Source: Aestuariibaculum lutulentum
GTDB lineage: Bacteria > Bacteroidota > Bacteroidia > Flavobacteriales > Flavobacteriaceae
Direction: 5' to 3'
Assembly: GCF_032926325.1 (NCBI RefSeq)
Contig: NZ_CP136709.1
Span: 2,065,501-2,129,500 of the forward strand
DNA: 64,000 nt
Shown: positions 27,247 to 36,535 of the stretch, one piece after another
Numbering within the stretch: position 1 is the first letter of the stretch
Layout: each line of letters opens with the position of its first letter
Program-made: the position numbers and the translations under genes
Notes under the pieces: generated by a model
The model's database searches: none
What the model saw: only the letters and a program-made list of their open reading frames with translations
Told to the model about the DNA's origin: nothing

Positions 27247-30006
27247 ATGAAAACAACTAAACTTTTAATTGTATTGATATTACTTTCTAGTATTGAAATA
27301 CAATGTATATATGCGCAAATAGCTAGTGCAAGTGATAATTTGGTAGTCGTGCCAATCGCTGATAGAAAAGTACCTTTTAATTTGTCCGCAAACGGAATTT
27401 CAAAAACTATAGAATTTGGTCCTGATTTAGCTTGGGCCGATATGCAAAACTTTCGTCGTAATATCCTTTTTATGGGGTTGGATCAAATTGATATTGTTCG
27501 AGCATCTTTTCAGCCAACCTATCCTTTGGTCAACGAGACAGATCTTACAACAGAGCAAATTAACGATCTTAATAATCGGTTGAATTTGATTAATACTTAT
27601 GTGGGGCCTAAAACAAACCTGGCGCTTAATTGCGATCATCCTTGGGTAGATAATTGGTATGTCGGGAATCCGGCACGTTGGGAACAATTAATTAGAACTA
27701 CGGCGCAAAAGTTTATCGATGCAGGGCATTCTATCGTTACCATAGGAGCATTTAATGAGCCGGATTATGGCTGGGGTCAGGGATCTGCTCAAGATATGTA
27801 TGATATTACTAATCTAATGAACAATAATTCATTTTATGATGCGATTAGGCTTTCCGGAGGTAATACTTTAAATTGTGATGAAGCTCAGGGATGGTATGAT
27901 TATTTAGTGCCTGCGGGTGTTGATGAGGGGAATACACATCAGTTAGCTGGCAGTTTTAATGGGTTTGCCAGCTTTCTTCAAAATGTTAGAGCCAATGGAC
28001 ATCATGCAACACTTGATGAACTTCATAATATTGTAGAAGCTTTGGTTGGCTATGAATATGGTATGCAAACTGGTATTTGGTGGGCAGATATCGATCTGGC
28101 CAGTGGGGAAATGGTGAAGGCTTTTGATGGCGAGCGATTAGGGTATTCAGAACATCGATCTAACTGGACAGCAGCAGCCGTGTACAGAAATCCAGAAGGG
28201 AAAGTTCAGGCCTTCGGAGGAACATCAGAACGCCAGGCCGTAACGACAACATATAATTATTTATCAAAAGATAGGGTAGTTTATTATGATGGTTATGGGC
28301 CACAACGAAGCTTTGTTTTGGAGTTGCCAGGAGGCACAGGATACGGTCAAGGTCAAACCAATGCAGAGCGCGTTATAAACATCTCTTGGGGAGACGATAT
28401 ACAACCAGTAATAAACGGAACCTATAAATTGGTAAACAGAGCTACAGGACAAGTACTTGAAGTTGCAGGCGATTTTAACGAAGCAGGTGTTTATCAAGGT
28501 AATTATTCAGGGAAACTAACACAGCAGTGGGAAGTGTTTCCTGTAGACTCCAGAGTAGGAGGCGATTTTAGTTACTATCGAATTAAACCTGTGTCAAGTG
28601 CCAATAGAAGATTGGATTTGTACGGGTATTCATTAGAGCCAGGAGGGAAGGTTAGTATTTGGGATAATGGGCCCTATGGAAATCAGCAATGGTATTTAGA
28701 TTACGCTGAAGATGGATGGTTTTATATTAGAAGCAGAGAAAGTTCTTATTGCGCAGAAATAAATGGTTCTGGTAATTTGGTTCAAGGAGAAAAATCTAAT
28801 TCACAAAACCAGCAGTGGCGTTTTCTTCCTGTTGATGCTCCTATAGAATTCGATGCACCCAGCATACCAACCAATTTAGTTGCAGAAAGTCGACCGACAT
28901 CGGTAAAACTTAGTTGGAGTGCGAGTCCGGAATCTGATGTTTTAGGCTATGATATTCTTCGATCTCAAACAATGGGAGGTGCTTACAATACCATATCAAG
29001 AAGCGTGGTTACAACCGAGTTTGTAGATAATACAGTGCTTGCGGGAGAAACTTATTTTTATGTAATAAAGGCAGTTGACCAATCTTTAAATCAGTCAAAT
29101 TTTTCAAATGAGGTCACTACAAGTGTAAACGGCGCAAATGATATGGTTGTTCGTCTTAATTTAGATAGTGACACTAAGGATAGTACTGTAAATTTAAATC
29201 ATGCAGCTATTAATGGAGGGAGCTTTGTTTCAGGAATAAACGGCGAAGGAGCCGTGTCTTTAAACGGAAGTTCAGATTTTATGCAATTGTCTTCAGATAT
29301 AGCTAGTTATGAAGAATTAACCATTTCAACTTGGGTAAAATGGGCGGGGTTTAATGTGGGACAGTATCTATTTGAGTTTAGTAATGGTAGTGATGAGTAT
29401 TTTTATTTATCTCCTTCTATTTCCGGGTTTACCGAATTTGCAATAAAGCACAATGGCGTGGAACAAAAATTAAATGCGGCTGCATTGCCAGCAGGAGAAT
29501 GGGCTCATGTTGCTATAACGATAGGAGATTTAGGAATGTTTCTTTACATAAATGGGCAAGTGGTTGCACAATCAGAAATCGCTTCCATACGACCGATTGA
29601 TATTATGCCTTTTTTGAATTATTTAGGTGTAAACACAGGTAATAAAAAATATTTTGAAGGACTTGTTGATGATTTCAGAATTTATAATTATCAAATGACT
29701 CCGGGTACAGTTGGTGCAATTTATAATGCGCTGTCTGTAGAAGATGATAAACTAATAGCTAACAAGATTAACTTGTGGCCTGTACCTGCAGATGACTTTT
29801 TAAATATTACGACTTCAGAAAAATCACATTTGGCAAATTATAAATTGTTTTTGTATAGTTTGAATGGAAAGCTGTTAATTGAAAAACAGTCCCACTTTTC
29901 AAATAATCTACAATTAGATGTTTCGGGTTTAACGTCGGGGTTATATATTCTTAAAATGACAAGCGATACAGGAAATATTACTAAAAAAATTATAGTTAAT
30001 CATTAA
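27247..30006 (+). CDS. Second modular secreted protein with clan GH-A-like catalytic domain, ricin lectin, FN3, LamG, T9SS tail
   Basis: An upstream TTG (27238) keeps the frame open, but the ATG at 27247 directly precedes the signal peptide (MKTTKLLIVLILLSS), so I choose it (919 residues). The catalytic-type domain has GAFNEPDYGWGQ (E171) and LDELHN (E258), with the same 87-residue separation as in the 6565 paralogue. Ricin lectin, FN3 and LamG modules follow, then a T9SS tail (LWPVPADDFL to KKIIVNH). It lacks the extra Ig-like module of the paralogue. It lies inside the susCD operon, so a secreted endo-acting enzyme is likely, but the family is unassigned. Confidence 0.75.
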   Translation: MKTTKLLIVLILLSSIEIQCIYAQIASASDNLVVVPIADRKVPFNLSANGISKTIEFGPDLAWADMQNFRRNILFMGLDQIDIVRASFQPTYPLVNETDLTTEQINDLNNRLNLINTYVGPKTNLALNCDHPWVDNWYVGNPARWEQLIRTTAQKFIDAGHSIVTIGAFNEPDYGWGQGSAQDMYDITNLMNNNSFYDAIRLSGGNTLNCDEAQGWYDYLVPAGVDEGNTHQLAGSFNGFASFLQNVRANGHHATLDELHNIVEALVGYEYGMQTGIWWADIDLASGEMVKAFDGERLGYSEHRSNWTAAAVYRNPEGKVQAFGGTSERQAVTTTYNYLSKDRVVYYDGYGPQRSFVLELPGGTGYGQGQTNAERVINISWGDDIQPVINGTYKLVNRATGQVLEVAGDFNEAGVYQGNYSGKLTQQWEVFPVDSRVGGDFSYYRIKPVSSANRRLDLYGYSLEPGGKVSIWDNGPYGNQQWYLDYAEDGWFYIRSRESSYCAEINGSGNLVQGEKSNSQNQQWRFLPVDAPIEFDAPSIPTNLVAESRPTSVKLSWSASPESDVLGYDILRSQTMGGAYNTISRSVVTTEFVDNTVLAGETYFYVIKAVDQSLNQSNFSNEVTTSVNGANDMVVRLNLDSDTKDSTVNLNHAAINGGSFVSGINGEGAVSLNGSSDFMQLSSDIASYEELTISTWVKWAGFNVGQYLFEFSNGSDEYFYLSPSISGFTEFAIKHNGVEQKLNAAALPAGEWAHVAITIGDLGMFLYINGQVVAQSEIASIRPIDIMPFLNYLGVNTGNKKYFEGLVDDFRIYNYQMTPGTVGAIYNALSVEDDKLIANKINLWPVPADDFLNITTSEKSHLANYKLFLYSLNGKLLIEKQSHFSNNLQLDVSGLTSGLYILKMTSDTGNITKKIIVNH

Positions 30007-30056
30007 TTGTAAAATTTGTTACAGATGAACAGTATTATAATAAATAAGAACAAAGA

Positions 30057-31061
30057 ATGAAAAATATTGAAAAGATATATAGGTTATTGATAGCTTGCTT
30101 TTTTGTGATACTTGTTTCTTGTAATGAAAATTTAGAAACTCAAAGTGAGTTTAAAAATTACCTATTTGCATATTTTGTGGGTAATGGTCCAGAAGAGGAG
30201 TCTATAAGATTTGCACTAAGTCGTGATGGTTTTAATTACTATGCACTTAACAATAATGAACCTATTATAGATTCTGGAGACATAAGCTCTACAGGTGGTG
30301 TTCGTGATCCTCATATATTACGTGGCCATGATGGGAAAACGTTCTATATGGTTGTAACCGATATGGTTTCAGCTAATGGATGGAGTTCTAACCGAGCTAT
30401 GGTTTTAATGAAATCTACAGACTTAATTCATTGGACATCGACAGTGGTTAATATTCCAAGGACTTTTCCAAATGAGTTTGTAGATATTGTAAGAGTGTGG
30501 GCGCCGCAAACCATTTATGATAATAAGGCTAAAAAGTATATGATTTATTGGTCTATGTTAGGTGAATCTGGGCCAGATAAAATATATTATGCCTATGCTA
30601 ATGCAGATTTTACAGGTTTAGAAACGACGCCAGAACAATTATATTTCAGTCCTACAAATAGTGCTTGTATCGATGGAGATATTATATATAAAGATGGTAA
30701 ATATCACTTGTTTTTTAAAAATGAAGATGAAGGAAAAAAGGGTATTATGCAGGCAGTTTCCAATAGTTTAACAGAAGGATATGAAGAGGTAGATGGTTTT
30801 ATGGATCAAACCGATGAAGCTGTAGAAGGCTCAAGTATATTTAAGTTAATTGGTTCTGATGACTATATTTTAATGTACGATGTTTATAATCAGGGTAAAT
30901 ACCAATTTACAAAAACCAAAGACCTAATCAATTTCAAAATTGTAGATGAAAGTGTTTCAATGGATTTTCACCCAAGACATGGAACAGTTATTCCAATTAC
31001 AGAATTGGAAACGAAAATATTAATAGAAAAGTGGGGCAAAACTTTGGATTCAAAATTCTAA
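30057..31061 (+). CDS. GH43-like five-bladed propeller hydrolase, lipoprotein
   Basis: The 334-residue protein has a lipobox (VILVSC). The five-bladed propeller of GH43 is suggested by SRDGFNYYALNN, GGVRDPHILR (general base candidate D84), WAPQTIYD, ACIDGDIIYKDGKYHLFFK and VEGSSIF (general acid candidate E257). Related enzymes are arabinofuranosidases, xylosidases or exo-galactanases; the sugar is not determinable here. It is the last PUL gene, ending about 145 bases before the tRNA-fragment junction. Confidence 0.8.
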   Translation: MKNIEKIYRLLIACFFVILVSCNENLETQSEFKNYLFAYFVGNGPEEESIRFALSRDGFNYYALNNNEPIIDSGDISSTGGVRDPHILRGHDGKTFYMVVTDMVSANGWSSNRAMVLMKSTDLIHWTSTVVNIPRTFPNEFVDIVRVWAPQTIYDNKAKKYMIYWSMLGESGPDKIYYAYANADFTGLETTPEQLYFSPTNSACIDGDIIYKDGKYHLFFKNEDEGKKGIMQAVSNSLTEGYEEVDGFMDQTDEAVEGSSIFKLIGSDDYILMYDVYNQGKYQFTKTKDLINFKIVDESVSMDFHPRHGTVIPITELETKILIEKWGKTLDSKF

Positions 31062-31113
31062 AATTGAGTATTTCATTTTTTGTTCTATTGCATTAGAAAT
31101 TTAAATAACAAAG

Positions 31114-31144
31114 TGAACACAAAACTGAACACGTTTTGGAACAC
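31114..31144 (+). repeat. Three 12-bp-spaced GAACAC repeats beside the putative attachment site
   Basis: TGAACAC (31114), TGAACAC (31126) and GGAACAC (31138) start at exact 12-bp intervals. They lie about 60 bases before the tRNA-like fragment. Short phased repeats next to a tRNA 3' end resemble arm-type binding sites for a tyrosine recombinase. Confidence 0.55.
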
Positions 31145-31206
31145 GAATTTAAAATATAGCATCGGGGAAGCCCTTATTTTGTGTTGTGAATAAGTTTGAT
31201 GATGAA

Positions 31207-31248
31207 CTCTTAACCTGAAGGTCATAGGTTCGAGTCCTGTTCCCGCGA
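31207..31248 (+). other. 3' fragment of a tRNA gene (initiator tRNA-like), putative att site
   Basis: The 42 bases run from an anticodon-loop-like CTCTTAA through CCTGAAGG, a T arm (ATAGG TTCGAGT CCTGT, five pairs allowing one wobble) and a TCCCGCG acceptor 3' strand plus discriminator A. No CGCGGGA 5' acceptor strand or D arm lies upstream, so it is not a functional tRNA. The pattern recalls tRNA-fMet of this phylum (CTCATAACCTGAAGG), here with CTT in place of CAT. Only a 3' piece being present is what integration into a tRNA gene leaves at the far end of the element. The 31062-31426 gap otherwise holds the repeats, a terminator and a promoter. Confidence 0.65.
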
Positions 31249-31254
31249 CGAAGC

Positions 31255-31284
31255 AAGAGAATCTAGAAATAGGTTCTCTTTTTT
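31255..31284 (+). terminator. Terminator following the tRNA fragment
   Basis: AAGAGAATCTA / TAGGTTCTCTT (31255-31265 and 31270-31280) closes an 11-bp stem (one wobble) with a GAAA tetraloop, followed by a run of Ts. It is probably the original terminator of the tRNA gene. Confidence 0.8.
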
Positions 31285-31359
31285 ATTCTTTAATTTAGTG
31301 ATATTAGTTTTAAAATTCAGTTTTAACAAAGCTCTAAGAAAGCTTTAGTACTAAAAATG

Positions 31360-31367
31360 TACCTTTG
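31360..31367 (+). promoter_or_regulatory. -7 promoter box of the serine protease gene
   Basis: TACCTTTG is a full match to the Bacteroidota -7 consensus TAnnTTTG, 59 bases before the chosen ATG. No clear TTTG is visible at -33. Confidence 0.4.
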
Positions 31368-31426
31368 AGCTCTTAAACTTTAATTATTATTAGTTGTCGA
31401 ATTCAGACAAATTATCATTTTATATC

Positions 31427-32323
31427 ATGAAATACGTATTGAAAATTGTTTTGGTATTATGTGCGTTTACAGTAGCAGTTCAGGCTCAGAATTATAAAAG
31501 TAACATTCGTCATTATAAAGTGCCATTAGCAATAAAGGCAGGGAAACTCATTGATGCAGGTCATGTGATTTCAGCCGATTCTCTTAGTCCTTCTTTTAAA
31601 AATAAGGGGTATGCTCCGGTAGAAGTAAACCTGAAATCACCAAAGAAAAAAAGTCTGAAACCAAGTGAACTGTATAATCGTGTTTCTGAATCTATTGTTA
31701 TTGTTTCTCCTGCAGGTCGATGTGGCGAGGTTGATGAGAAGGGTAAAGCATGTGATAAGGTGCATACCTACCCAGCATCGGGTTATATTATCGATTCAAA
31801 AGGAATTATCGTAACCAACTATCATGTTGCTAATAGTTATATAACGAAGTATAACAAAGATGCCAGAGATGTTATGGTGGTAATGCTTAAAGATGGTACA
31901 ATTTTTCCTGTCGAAGCTATATTATCTGCAGATCAAAAAAACGATTTGGCGATTTTAAAAATAGATACTAAAGGTAGAGAACTTCCTGTATTACCAATAG
32001 CAACTAAAGATGCTGAAATTGGTGATCCGGTTTTTATTGTTAGTCATCCTAAAGGGTATTATTATGCCTTTTCTTCGGGAATGGTAACCGATAAGTTTAG
32101 TGAAATTAATATTGGAGGTTATAGAAATATTATGGCTATTTCTGCCGATTTTGCTGCTGGTTCAAGTGGCTCGGCCATTATTGATCAATTTGGAAATGTT
32201 ATAGGAACCGTGTCTTATACAAAAACACTTCAGCATTCCGACGATGCAACTAAAACACAAATGGTATTGAAAGCTACCATTCCTGTTTCAGCGCTTACAG
32301 AACTGATAAAAAAAGGAAATTAA
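31427..32323 (+). CDS. Secreted trypsin-like (HtrA/DegP-type fold) serine protease without PDZ
   Basis: The frame is open from a TTG at 31394, but the ATG at 31427 starts a clear signal peptide (MKYVLKIVLVLCAFTVAVQAQ), giving 298 residues. The catalytic triad is H133 (TNYHVAN), D173 (KNDLAILK) and S247 (AAGSSGSA). A short region with RCGEVDEKGKACDKVH places two Cys residues near the N-terminal part of the protease domain. No PDZ domain follows. Likely periplasmic protein turnover. It is the first gene right of the tRNA-fragment junction and converges on ggt. Confidence 0.85.
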   Translation: MKYVLKIVLVLCAFTVAVQAQNYKSNIRHYKVPLAIKAGKLIDAGHVISADSLSPSFKNKGYAPVEVNLKSPKKKSLKPSELYNRVSESIVIVSPAGRCGEVDEKGKACDKVHTYPASGYIIDSKGIIVTNYHVANSYITKYNKDARDVMVVMLKDGTIFPVEAILSADQKNDLAILKIDTKGRELPVLPIATKDAEIGDPVFIVSHPKGYYYAFSSGMVTDKFSEINIGGYRNIMAISADFAAGSSGSAIIDQFGNVIGTVSYTKTLQHSDDATKTQMVLKATIPVSALTELIKKGN

Positions 32324-32340
32324 GATTATTGATAATAAAC

Positions 32341-32371
32341 AAAAAAGAGCAACTACACGTTGCTCTTTTTT
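32341..32371. terminator. Bidirectional terminator between protease and ggt
   Basis: AAAAAAGAGCAAC (32341-32353) and GTTGCTCTTTTTT (32359-32371) form a perfect 13-bp stem with a 5-base loop between convergent stop codons. Confidence 0.85.
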
Positions 32372-32398
32372 GTTTAAAGTATTTTGTGCCTTAAGCTA

Positions 32399-34111
32399 TT
32401 AGTAGCCTACAGCAGCACCTTCAGCACTCGATGAATCTGATGCGCCTATAAGAATGTGGTTTTCGTTATCTATTTGAATACCCATTAATTCACCCAAACG
32501 ATTAGTTGGTGTTAATCGGTGTCCCATGAATTCAAGATTTTTCTTGGTATCGGGAGATAATTTATCGGCTTCGTAAGTAATGCTGTCGGGTAACCACTGG
32601 TGATGAATTTTCATCGCTTCAATAGCTTTGTCCACAGGCATATTGTATCCTAAAACATTTAATACGGTTTGAAAAACAGTATTAATAATCGTTTTTCCTC
32701 CGGGACTTCCAATAAGTAAATAAGGTTTACCGTTTTTAGCAACAATTGTTGGTGTCATGCTCGACAACATACGTTTTTCAGGTTGTATGATGTTTGGGTT
32801 AGAACCGATTAAACCTTCTTCGTTTGTAACATTGGGTTTCGCATTAAAATCGCCCATTTCATTGTTGAATATAAAACCAAGTTTTTTTGAACCCATCCCA
32901 GAACCATAAGAATGTTCAAGTGTGTAGGTTAGGGCAACAGCATTTCCGTCTTTATCTACCACCGAAAAATGGGTTGTGTTTTCTCCGTCGTAAATTTGTC
33001 CGAATTGAGCAGGATTACTGGGTGAAGCATGCGTCATATCAATATTTTCAAAACGTGTTTTTGCAAATGTTTTAGAAGTTAGTTTATCTAAAGGAATATC
33101 CGGGTTAAAGTCTGGATCACCAAGAAATTCGGCGCGATCTGCAAAGGTTCGGCGCATGACTTCAGCTAAAAGATGTATGTATTCGGTTGAGTTAAATTCA
33201 ATGGTTTCTAAATTGGCCTGTTCCATTATATTCATCATTTCAAGAAGGGCAACCCCACCTGAACTTGGCGGCGGCATGGAATAGATTTCGTATCCTTTAA
33301 AAGTTCCTTTTACAGGTTTTCGCTCTATAGCTTCGTACTTTTTTAAATCCTTTTTAGTGATGATGCCACCATTGTTTTTCATGAAATTTTCAATGTCGTT
33401 GGCAACTTCTCCTTTGTAAAATCCGTCTTTACCTTTGTCTCTAATTAATTTTAAAGTATGCGCTAAAGCAGGTTGTTTCCAAAGTTCACCAAACTTTACC
33501 AGTTCACCTTTTTCATTTTTAAAATAATCTTTTAAAAACTGAATATCAGAATTATCATTAGTGTAAATGGCAAACTGAGCAATGGAATAAGGAAGAGCAA
33601 AGCCGTTTTCGGCCAGATCAATGGCTGGTTGTACCAATTTTTTCCAAGGTAATTTTCCATATTTACCATGTGCCAGATATAAACCGGAAACGGTTCCCGG
33701 AACTCCAACAGACTTTAATCCGATGTGATTTATTGTTGATTCTTTTCCATATAAATTTATCCCTTTAGGTAAGTCACCTTCTTTGGTCAAAAACATTTCA
33801 GGACCTGCTTTTAAAGGCGCTTTTTCTCGGAAATCGATGGCTGTAGAGAAGCCGGTTGTGTCTAAATAAACTAAAAAACCACCACCACCAATATTGCCTG
33901 CAGATGGGTGTGTTACCGCTAAAGCAAAAGCCGTAGCAACGGAAGCATCTACAGCATTTCCTCCTTGTTTTAAAATATCCACACCAACAGCCGAAGCTAT
34001 TTTACTGCTCGATACCACCATGCCGTTTTTAGCATAGGTTTGCGCATAAACGTTGAAATAAGAAAAAATGATGAAGCAACATGATAATGATTTGGATATT
34101 AGAAGTTTCAT
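32399..34111 (-). CDS. ggt: Gamma-glutamyltransferase
   Basis: The 570-residue precursor has a signal peptide (to FNVYAQ) and the full GGT fold: GMVVSSSKIASAVGVDIL near the start, GGNAVDASVATAFAL, and the autoprocessing/nucleophile threonine in NTTHFSVVD (T379, first residue of the predicted small subunit). SMTPTIV, GSPGGKTIINT and the C-terminal ASDSSSAEGAAVGY complete the signature. It cleaves gamma-glutamyl bonds of glutathione and related peptides in the periplasm. Length and motifs are normal for the family. Confidence 0.95.
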   Translation of the reverse strand: MKLLISKSLSCCFIIFSYFNVYAQTYAKNGMVVSSSKIASAVGVDILKQGGNAVDASVATAFALAVTHPSAGNIGGGGFLVYLDTTGFSTAIDFREKAPLKAGPEMFLTKEGDLPKGINLYGKESTINHIGLKSVGVPGTVSGLYLAHGKYGKLPWKKLVQPAIDLAENGFALPYSIAQFAIYTNDNSDIQFLKDYFKNEKGELVKFGELWKQPALAHTLKLIRDKGKDGFYKGEVANDIENFMKNNGGIITKKDLKKYEAIERKPVKGTFKGYEIYSMPPPSSGGVALLEMMNIMEQANLETIEFNSTEYIHLLAEVMRRTFADRAEFLGDPDFNPDIPLDKLTSKTFAKTRFENIDMTHASPSNPAQFGQIYDGENTTHFSVVDKDGNAVALTYTLEHSYGSGMGSKKLGFIFNNEMGDFNAKPNVTNEEGLIGSNPNIIQPEKRMLSSMTPTIVAKNGKPYLLIGSPGGKTIINTVFQTVLNVLGYNMPVDKAIEAMKIHHQWLPDSITYEADKLSPDTKKNLEFMGHRLTPTNRLGELMGIQIDNENHILIGASDSSSAEGAAVGY

Positions 34112-34249
34112 GAAAGTGTTTGTAACAAGTTAAGAACCTAAGATAGTAAAAATGAAAAGACTTTTTAAGAAGAAAGTAAACTGATAAATATCATAGCAAG
34201 AGGGTAACAGGTTTTTTAATTTTAAAAGTTCGAAGCTAACTATTAAAAT

Positions 34250-35089
34250 ATGAAAACGACTGTCGATATCATAAAATCTTCTGGTGAAAAGGTGAAGTTT
34301 TCAATAGATAAATTAAGGAAATCTTTGCTTAGAAGTGGAGCTAAACAGGCCACGGTAGATGAGATTGTTGATATTGTAGTTGGGGAGTTATATGAAAATA
34401 TTTCTACCAAGGAAATTTATAATAGAGCTTTTGCTTTGCTGAGAAAGGAGAAAAGTTATTTGGCTTCAAAGTATAAACTGAAACGCGCCATTTATGAATT
34501 GGGTCCAACTGGTTTTCCGTTTGAACGATTCATAAGTGCAATTTTAATGTATTCGGGTTACACTACCGAAGTCGATAAAGTACTGCAGGGACATTGCATT
34601 TCACATGAGGTAGATGTTGTTGCGACAAAGAATAATTCAACCACTATTGTAGAGTGTAAGTTTCATAGCGAGAAGAATTTTAAATGCAATGTAAAAGTGC
34701 CTCTGTATATCAATTCCCGATATAACGATATAAAAACGCATTGGGATAAAAATCCCAAAAACACCTCTGATTTAACCGAAGGCTGGGTGGTTACAAATAC
34801 CCGGTTTACAGAGGATGCCCTAAAATATGGACAATGTGTCAATTTGTATTTGCTAAGTTGGGATTATCCTGGAAATAATGGGTTAAAGGACCGGATTGAT
34901 CGATTGGGGTTGTATCCCATAACCGTTTCTACTTTATTAACGCAACGAGAAAAGCAATTTTTGTTGAGTCGCGATGTGGTGTTATGCCGGCAATTGGTTG
35001 GAGATGCCTTTTATCTCGACCATTTAGGGATTTCAGAAAAAAGAAAAGAAAAAATATTAAACGAAATAAACATGTTATGTCATCAATAA
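34250..35089 (+). CDS. ATP-cone plus PD-(D/E)XK restriction-endonuclease-like protein
   Basis: Residues about 1-90 form an ATP-cone (IIKSSGEKVKFSIDKLRKSL, STKEIYNRAFALLRK). This nucleotide-binding module is best known as the allosteric domain of ribonucleotide reductase and NrdR. It is fused to a nuclease-like domain with HEVDVVA (D122) and VECKFH (E135, K137), the D-X12-E-X-K pattern of Mrr-type endonucleases. The remainder (to 279) has a WVVTNTRFTEDAL segment typical of Mrr-like proteins. No signal peptide. It is immediately upstream of the beta-CASP gene (2-base gap from its stop) and probably cotranscribed. A nucleotide-sensing nuclease is the inference; the target is unknown. Confidence 0.75.
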   Translation: MKTTVDIIKSSGEKVKFSIDKLRKSLLRSGAKQATVDEIVDIVVGELYENISTKEIYNRAFALLRKEKSYLASKYKLKRAIYELGPTGFPFERFISAILMYSGYTTEVDKVLQGHCISHEVDVVATKNNSTTIVECKFHSEKNFKCNVKVPLYINSRYNDIKTHWDKNPKNTSDLTEGWVVTNTRFTEDALKYGQCVNLYLLSWDYPGNNGLKDRIDRLGLYPITVSTLLTQREKQFLLSRDVVLCRQLVGDAFYLDHLGISEKRKEKILNEINMLCHQ

Positions 35090-35091
35090 TT

Positions 35092-36480
35092 ATGGACGAT
35101 TCTGTTAAAATAACATTTTTAGGTGCATCAGGAACCGTTACAGGCTCAAAATTTTTTATTGAAACAGCCGAAAAAAATATCATGGTAGATTGCGGAATGT
35201 TTCAAGGTTTAAAAGAGTTAAGGTTACAAAACTGGAACGATTTACCTATAGATTTAAGTACTGTAGATGTTATTTTACTTACCCACGGACATTTCGATCA
35301 TGTGGGTTATTTACCAAGACTGTTAAAACAAGGTTTTAAAGGAACAATTGTTGGAACAGCACCTACTTTATCTATTGCTGAAATTGTGCTTTTAGATAGC
35401 GCCAAAATACATGAAGAAGATGCCGAAAAGGCGAACAAGGAAGATTATACCGAGCACCATCCGGCCTTGCCGTTTTATACCAAATTAGATGTTGAACGCA
35501 TTATTAGAAAGTTTCAGGTTGAAATGCCAAACAAATGGATTTACCTGTCCGATAACATCTCGTATCGTTTTCAATCTAATGGCCATATTTTAGGGTCAAC
35601 TTTTATAGAAATAGATATTAATGGTAAACGTTTTGTCTTCTCTGGCGATGTGGGGCGAATTAAAGATTATTTGTTGGAACCACCTAAAAAACCGGAGTGG
35701 GCCGACTATTTATTTGTTGAAAGTACTTATGGCGATAAACTGCATCCAAAAGATGATGTTGAAGAGGAACTGTCTGAAATTATTAATGAAACCATTCGCA
35801 AAAATGGCAATTTAATTATTCCAAGCTTTGCGGTAGAACGGTTACAAACCTTGGTGTTTTTACTTTGGAAACTGTACAAGAAAAACAAAATTCCTAACAT
35901 TCCCATTTTTGTTGATAGCCCTATGGGAACCAACGTGCTCAAGGTCTTTAAGCAATACAACAAGTGGCATAAACTATCTGATGCAGAGTACGAAGCCATG
36001 TGTAATCATGTGAATATTATTCAGTCGTACAAAGAAACCTGGGAAACCATTGATGATAATCGGCCTAAAATAATTATTGCCGGTAGTGGTATGGTAACCG
36101 GTGGTCGCGTACTAACGTATTTGCAGCAACTTATCGATCAGCGTTCAACAACTATTTTATTGGTAGGCTATCAGGCTGAAGGTACTCGTGGGCGTCTTTT
36201 AAAAGAAGGGGCACACGAACTAAAATTCTACGGGAAATACTATCCGGTAAAAGCGACCGTAAAAAGTATAGATAGTCTATCGGCACATGCCGACCAATAT
36301 GAATTACTGGACTGGATGAACAATATTATGAATGTTCCTGAAAAGGTGTTTTTAATACATGGCGAACCTACAGCTTTAGATGCCTTACGACTAAAATTAA
36401 AGAGCACTTTTGGTTGGAATGCCACGATTCCAAAGTTGTTTGATGAAGAAATAATTGAAATGTATTCTCTTTCAGAATAG
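35092..36480 (+). CDS. Metallo-beta-lactamase/beta-CASP family RNase-like protein
   Basis: I chose the ATG at 35092 (462 residues, starting MDDSVKITFLGASGTVTGSK). An ATG at 35077 would overlap the previous gene by 13 bases. The zinc site is HGHFDH (H65, H67, D69, H70), with further ligands in GHILGST and FSGDVGR. The beta-CASP domain follows (FVESTYGDK, IPSFAVERLQTLVFLL, IIIAGSGMVTGGR, SAHADQYELLDW). Such proteins (YSH1/CPSF-73-like, distinct from RNase J) cleave RNA. Its pairing with an ATP-cone nuclease suggests a joint nucleic-acid function. Confidence 0.88.
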   Translation: MDDSVKITFLGASGTVTGSKFFIETAEKNIMVDCGMFQGLKELRLQNWNDLPIDLSTVDVILLTHGHFDHVGYLPRLLKQGFKGTIVGTAPTLSIAEIVLLDSAKIHEEDAEKANKEDYTEHHPALPFYTKLDVERIIRKFQVEMPNKWIYLSDNISYRFQSNGHILGSTFIEIDINGKRFVFSGDVGRIKDYLLEPPKKPEWADYLFVESTYGDKLHPKDDVEEELSEIINETIRKNGNLIIPSFAVERLQTLVFLLWKLYKKNKIPNIPIFVDSPMGTNVLKVFKQYNKWHKLSDAEYEAMCNHVNIIQSYKETWETIDDNRPKIIIAGSGMVTGGRVLTYLQQLIDQRSTTILLVGYQAEGTRGRLLKEGAHELKFYGKYYPVKATVKSIDSLSAHADQYELLDWMNNIMNVPEKVFLIHGEPTALDALRLKLKSTFGWNATIPKLFDEEIIEMYSLSE

Positions 36481-36535
36481 AAGGAGAAATATTTAAACTA
36501 AAAACTAAATAAGAGATATAAAAACAGCATTAAAG

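Noticed and set aside
31200..31250. A functional tRNA gene
   Set aside because: Only the 3' portion from the anticodon loop is present. The 5' acceptor strand CGCGGGA, the D arm and the 5' anticodon stem are missing upstream.
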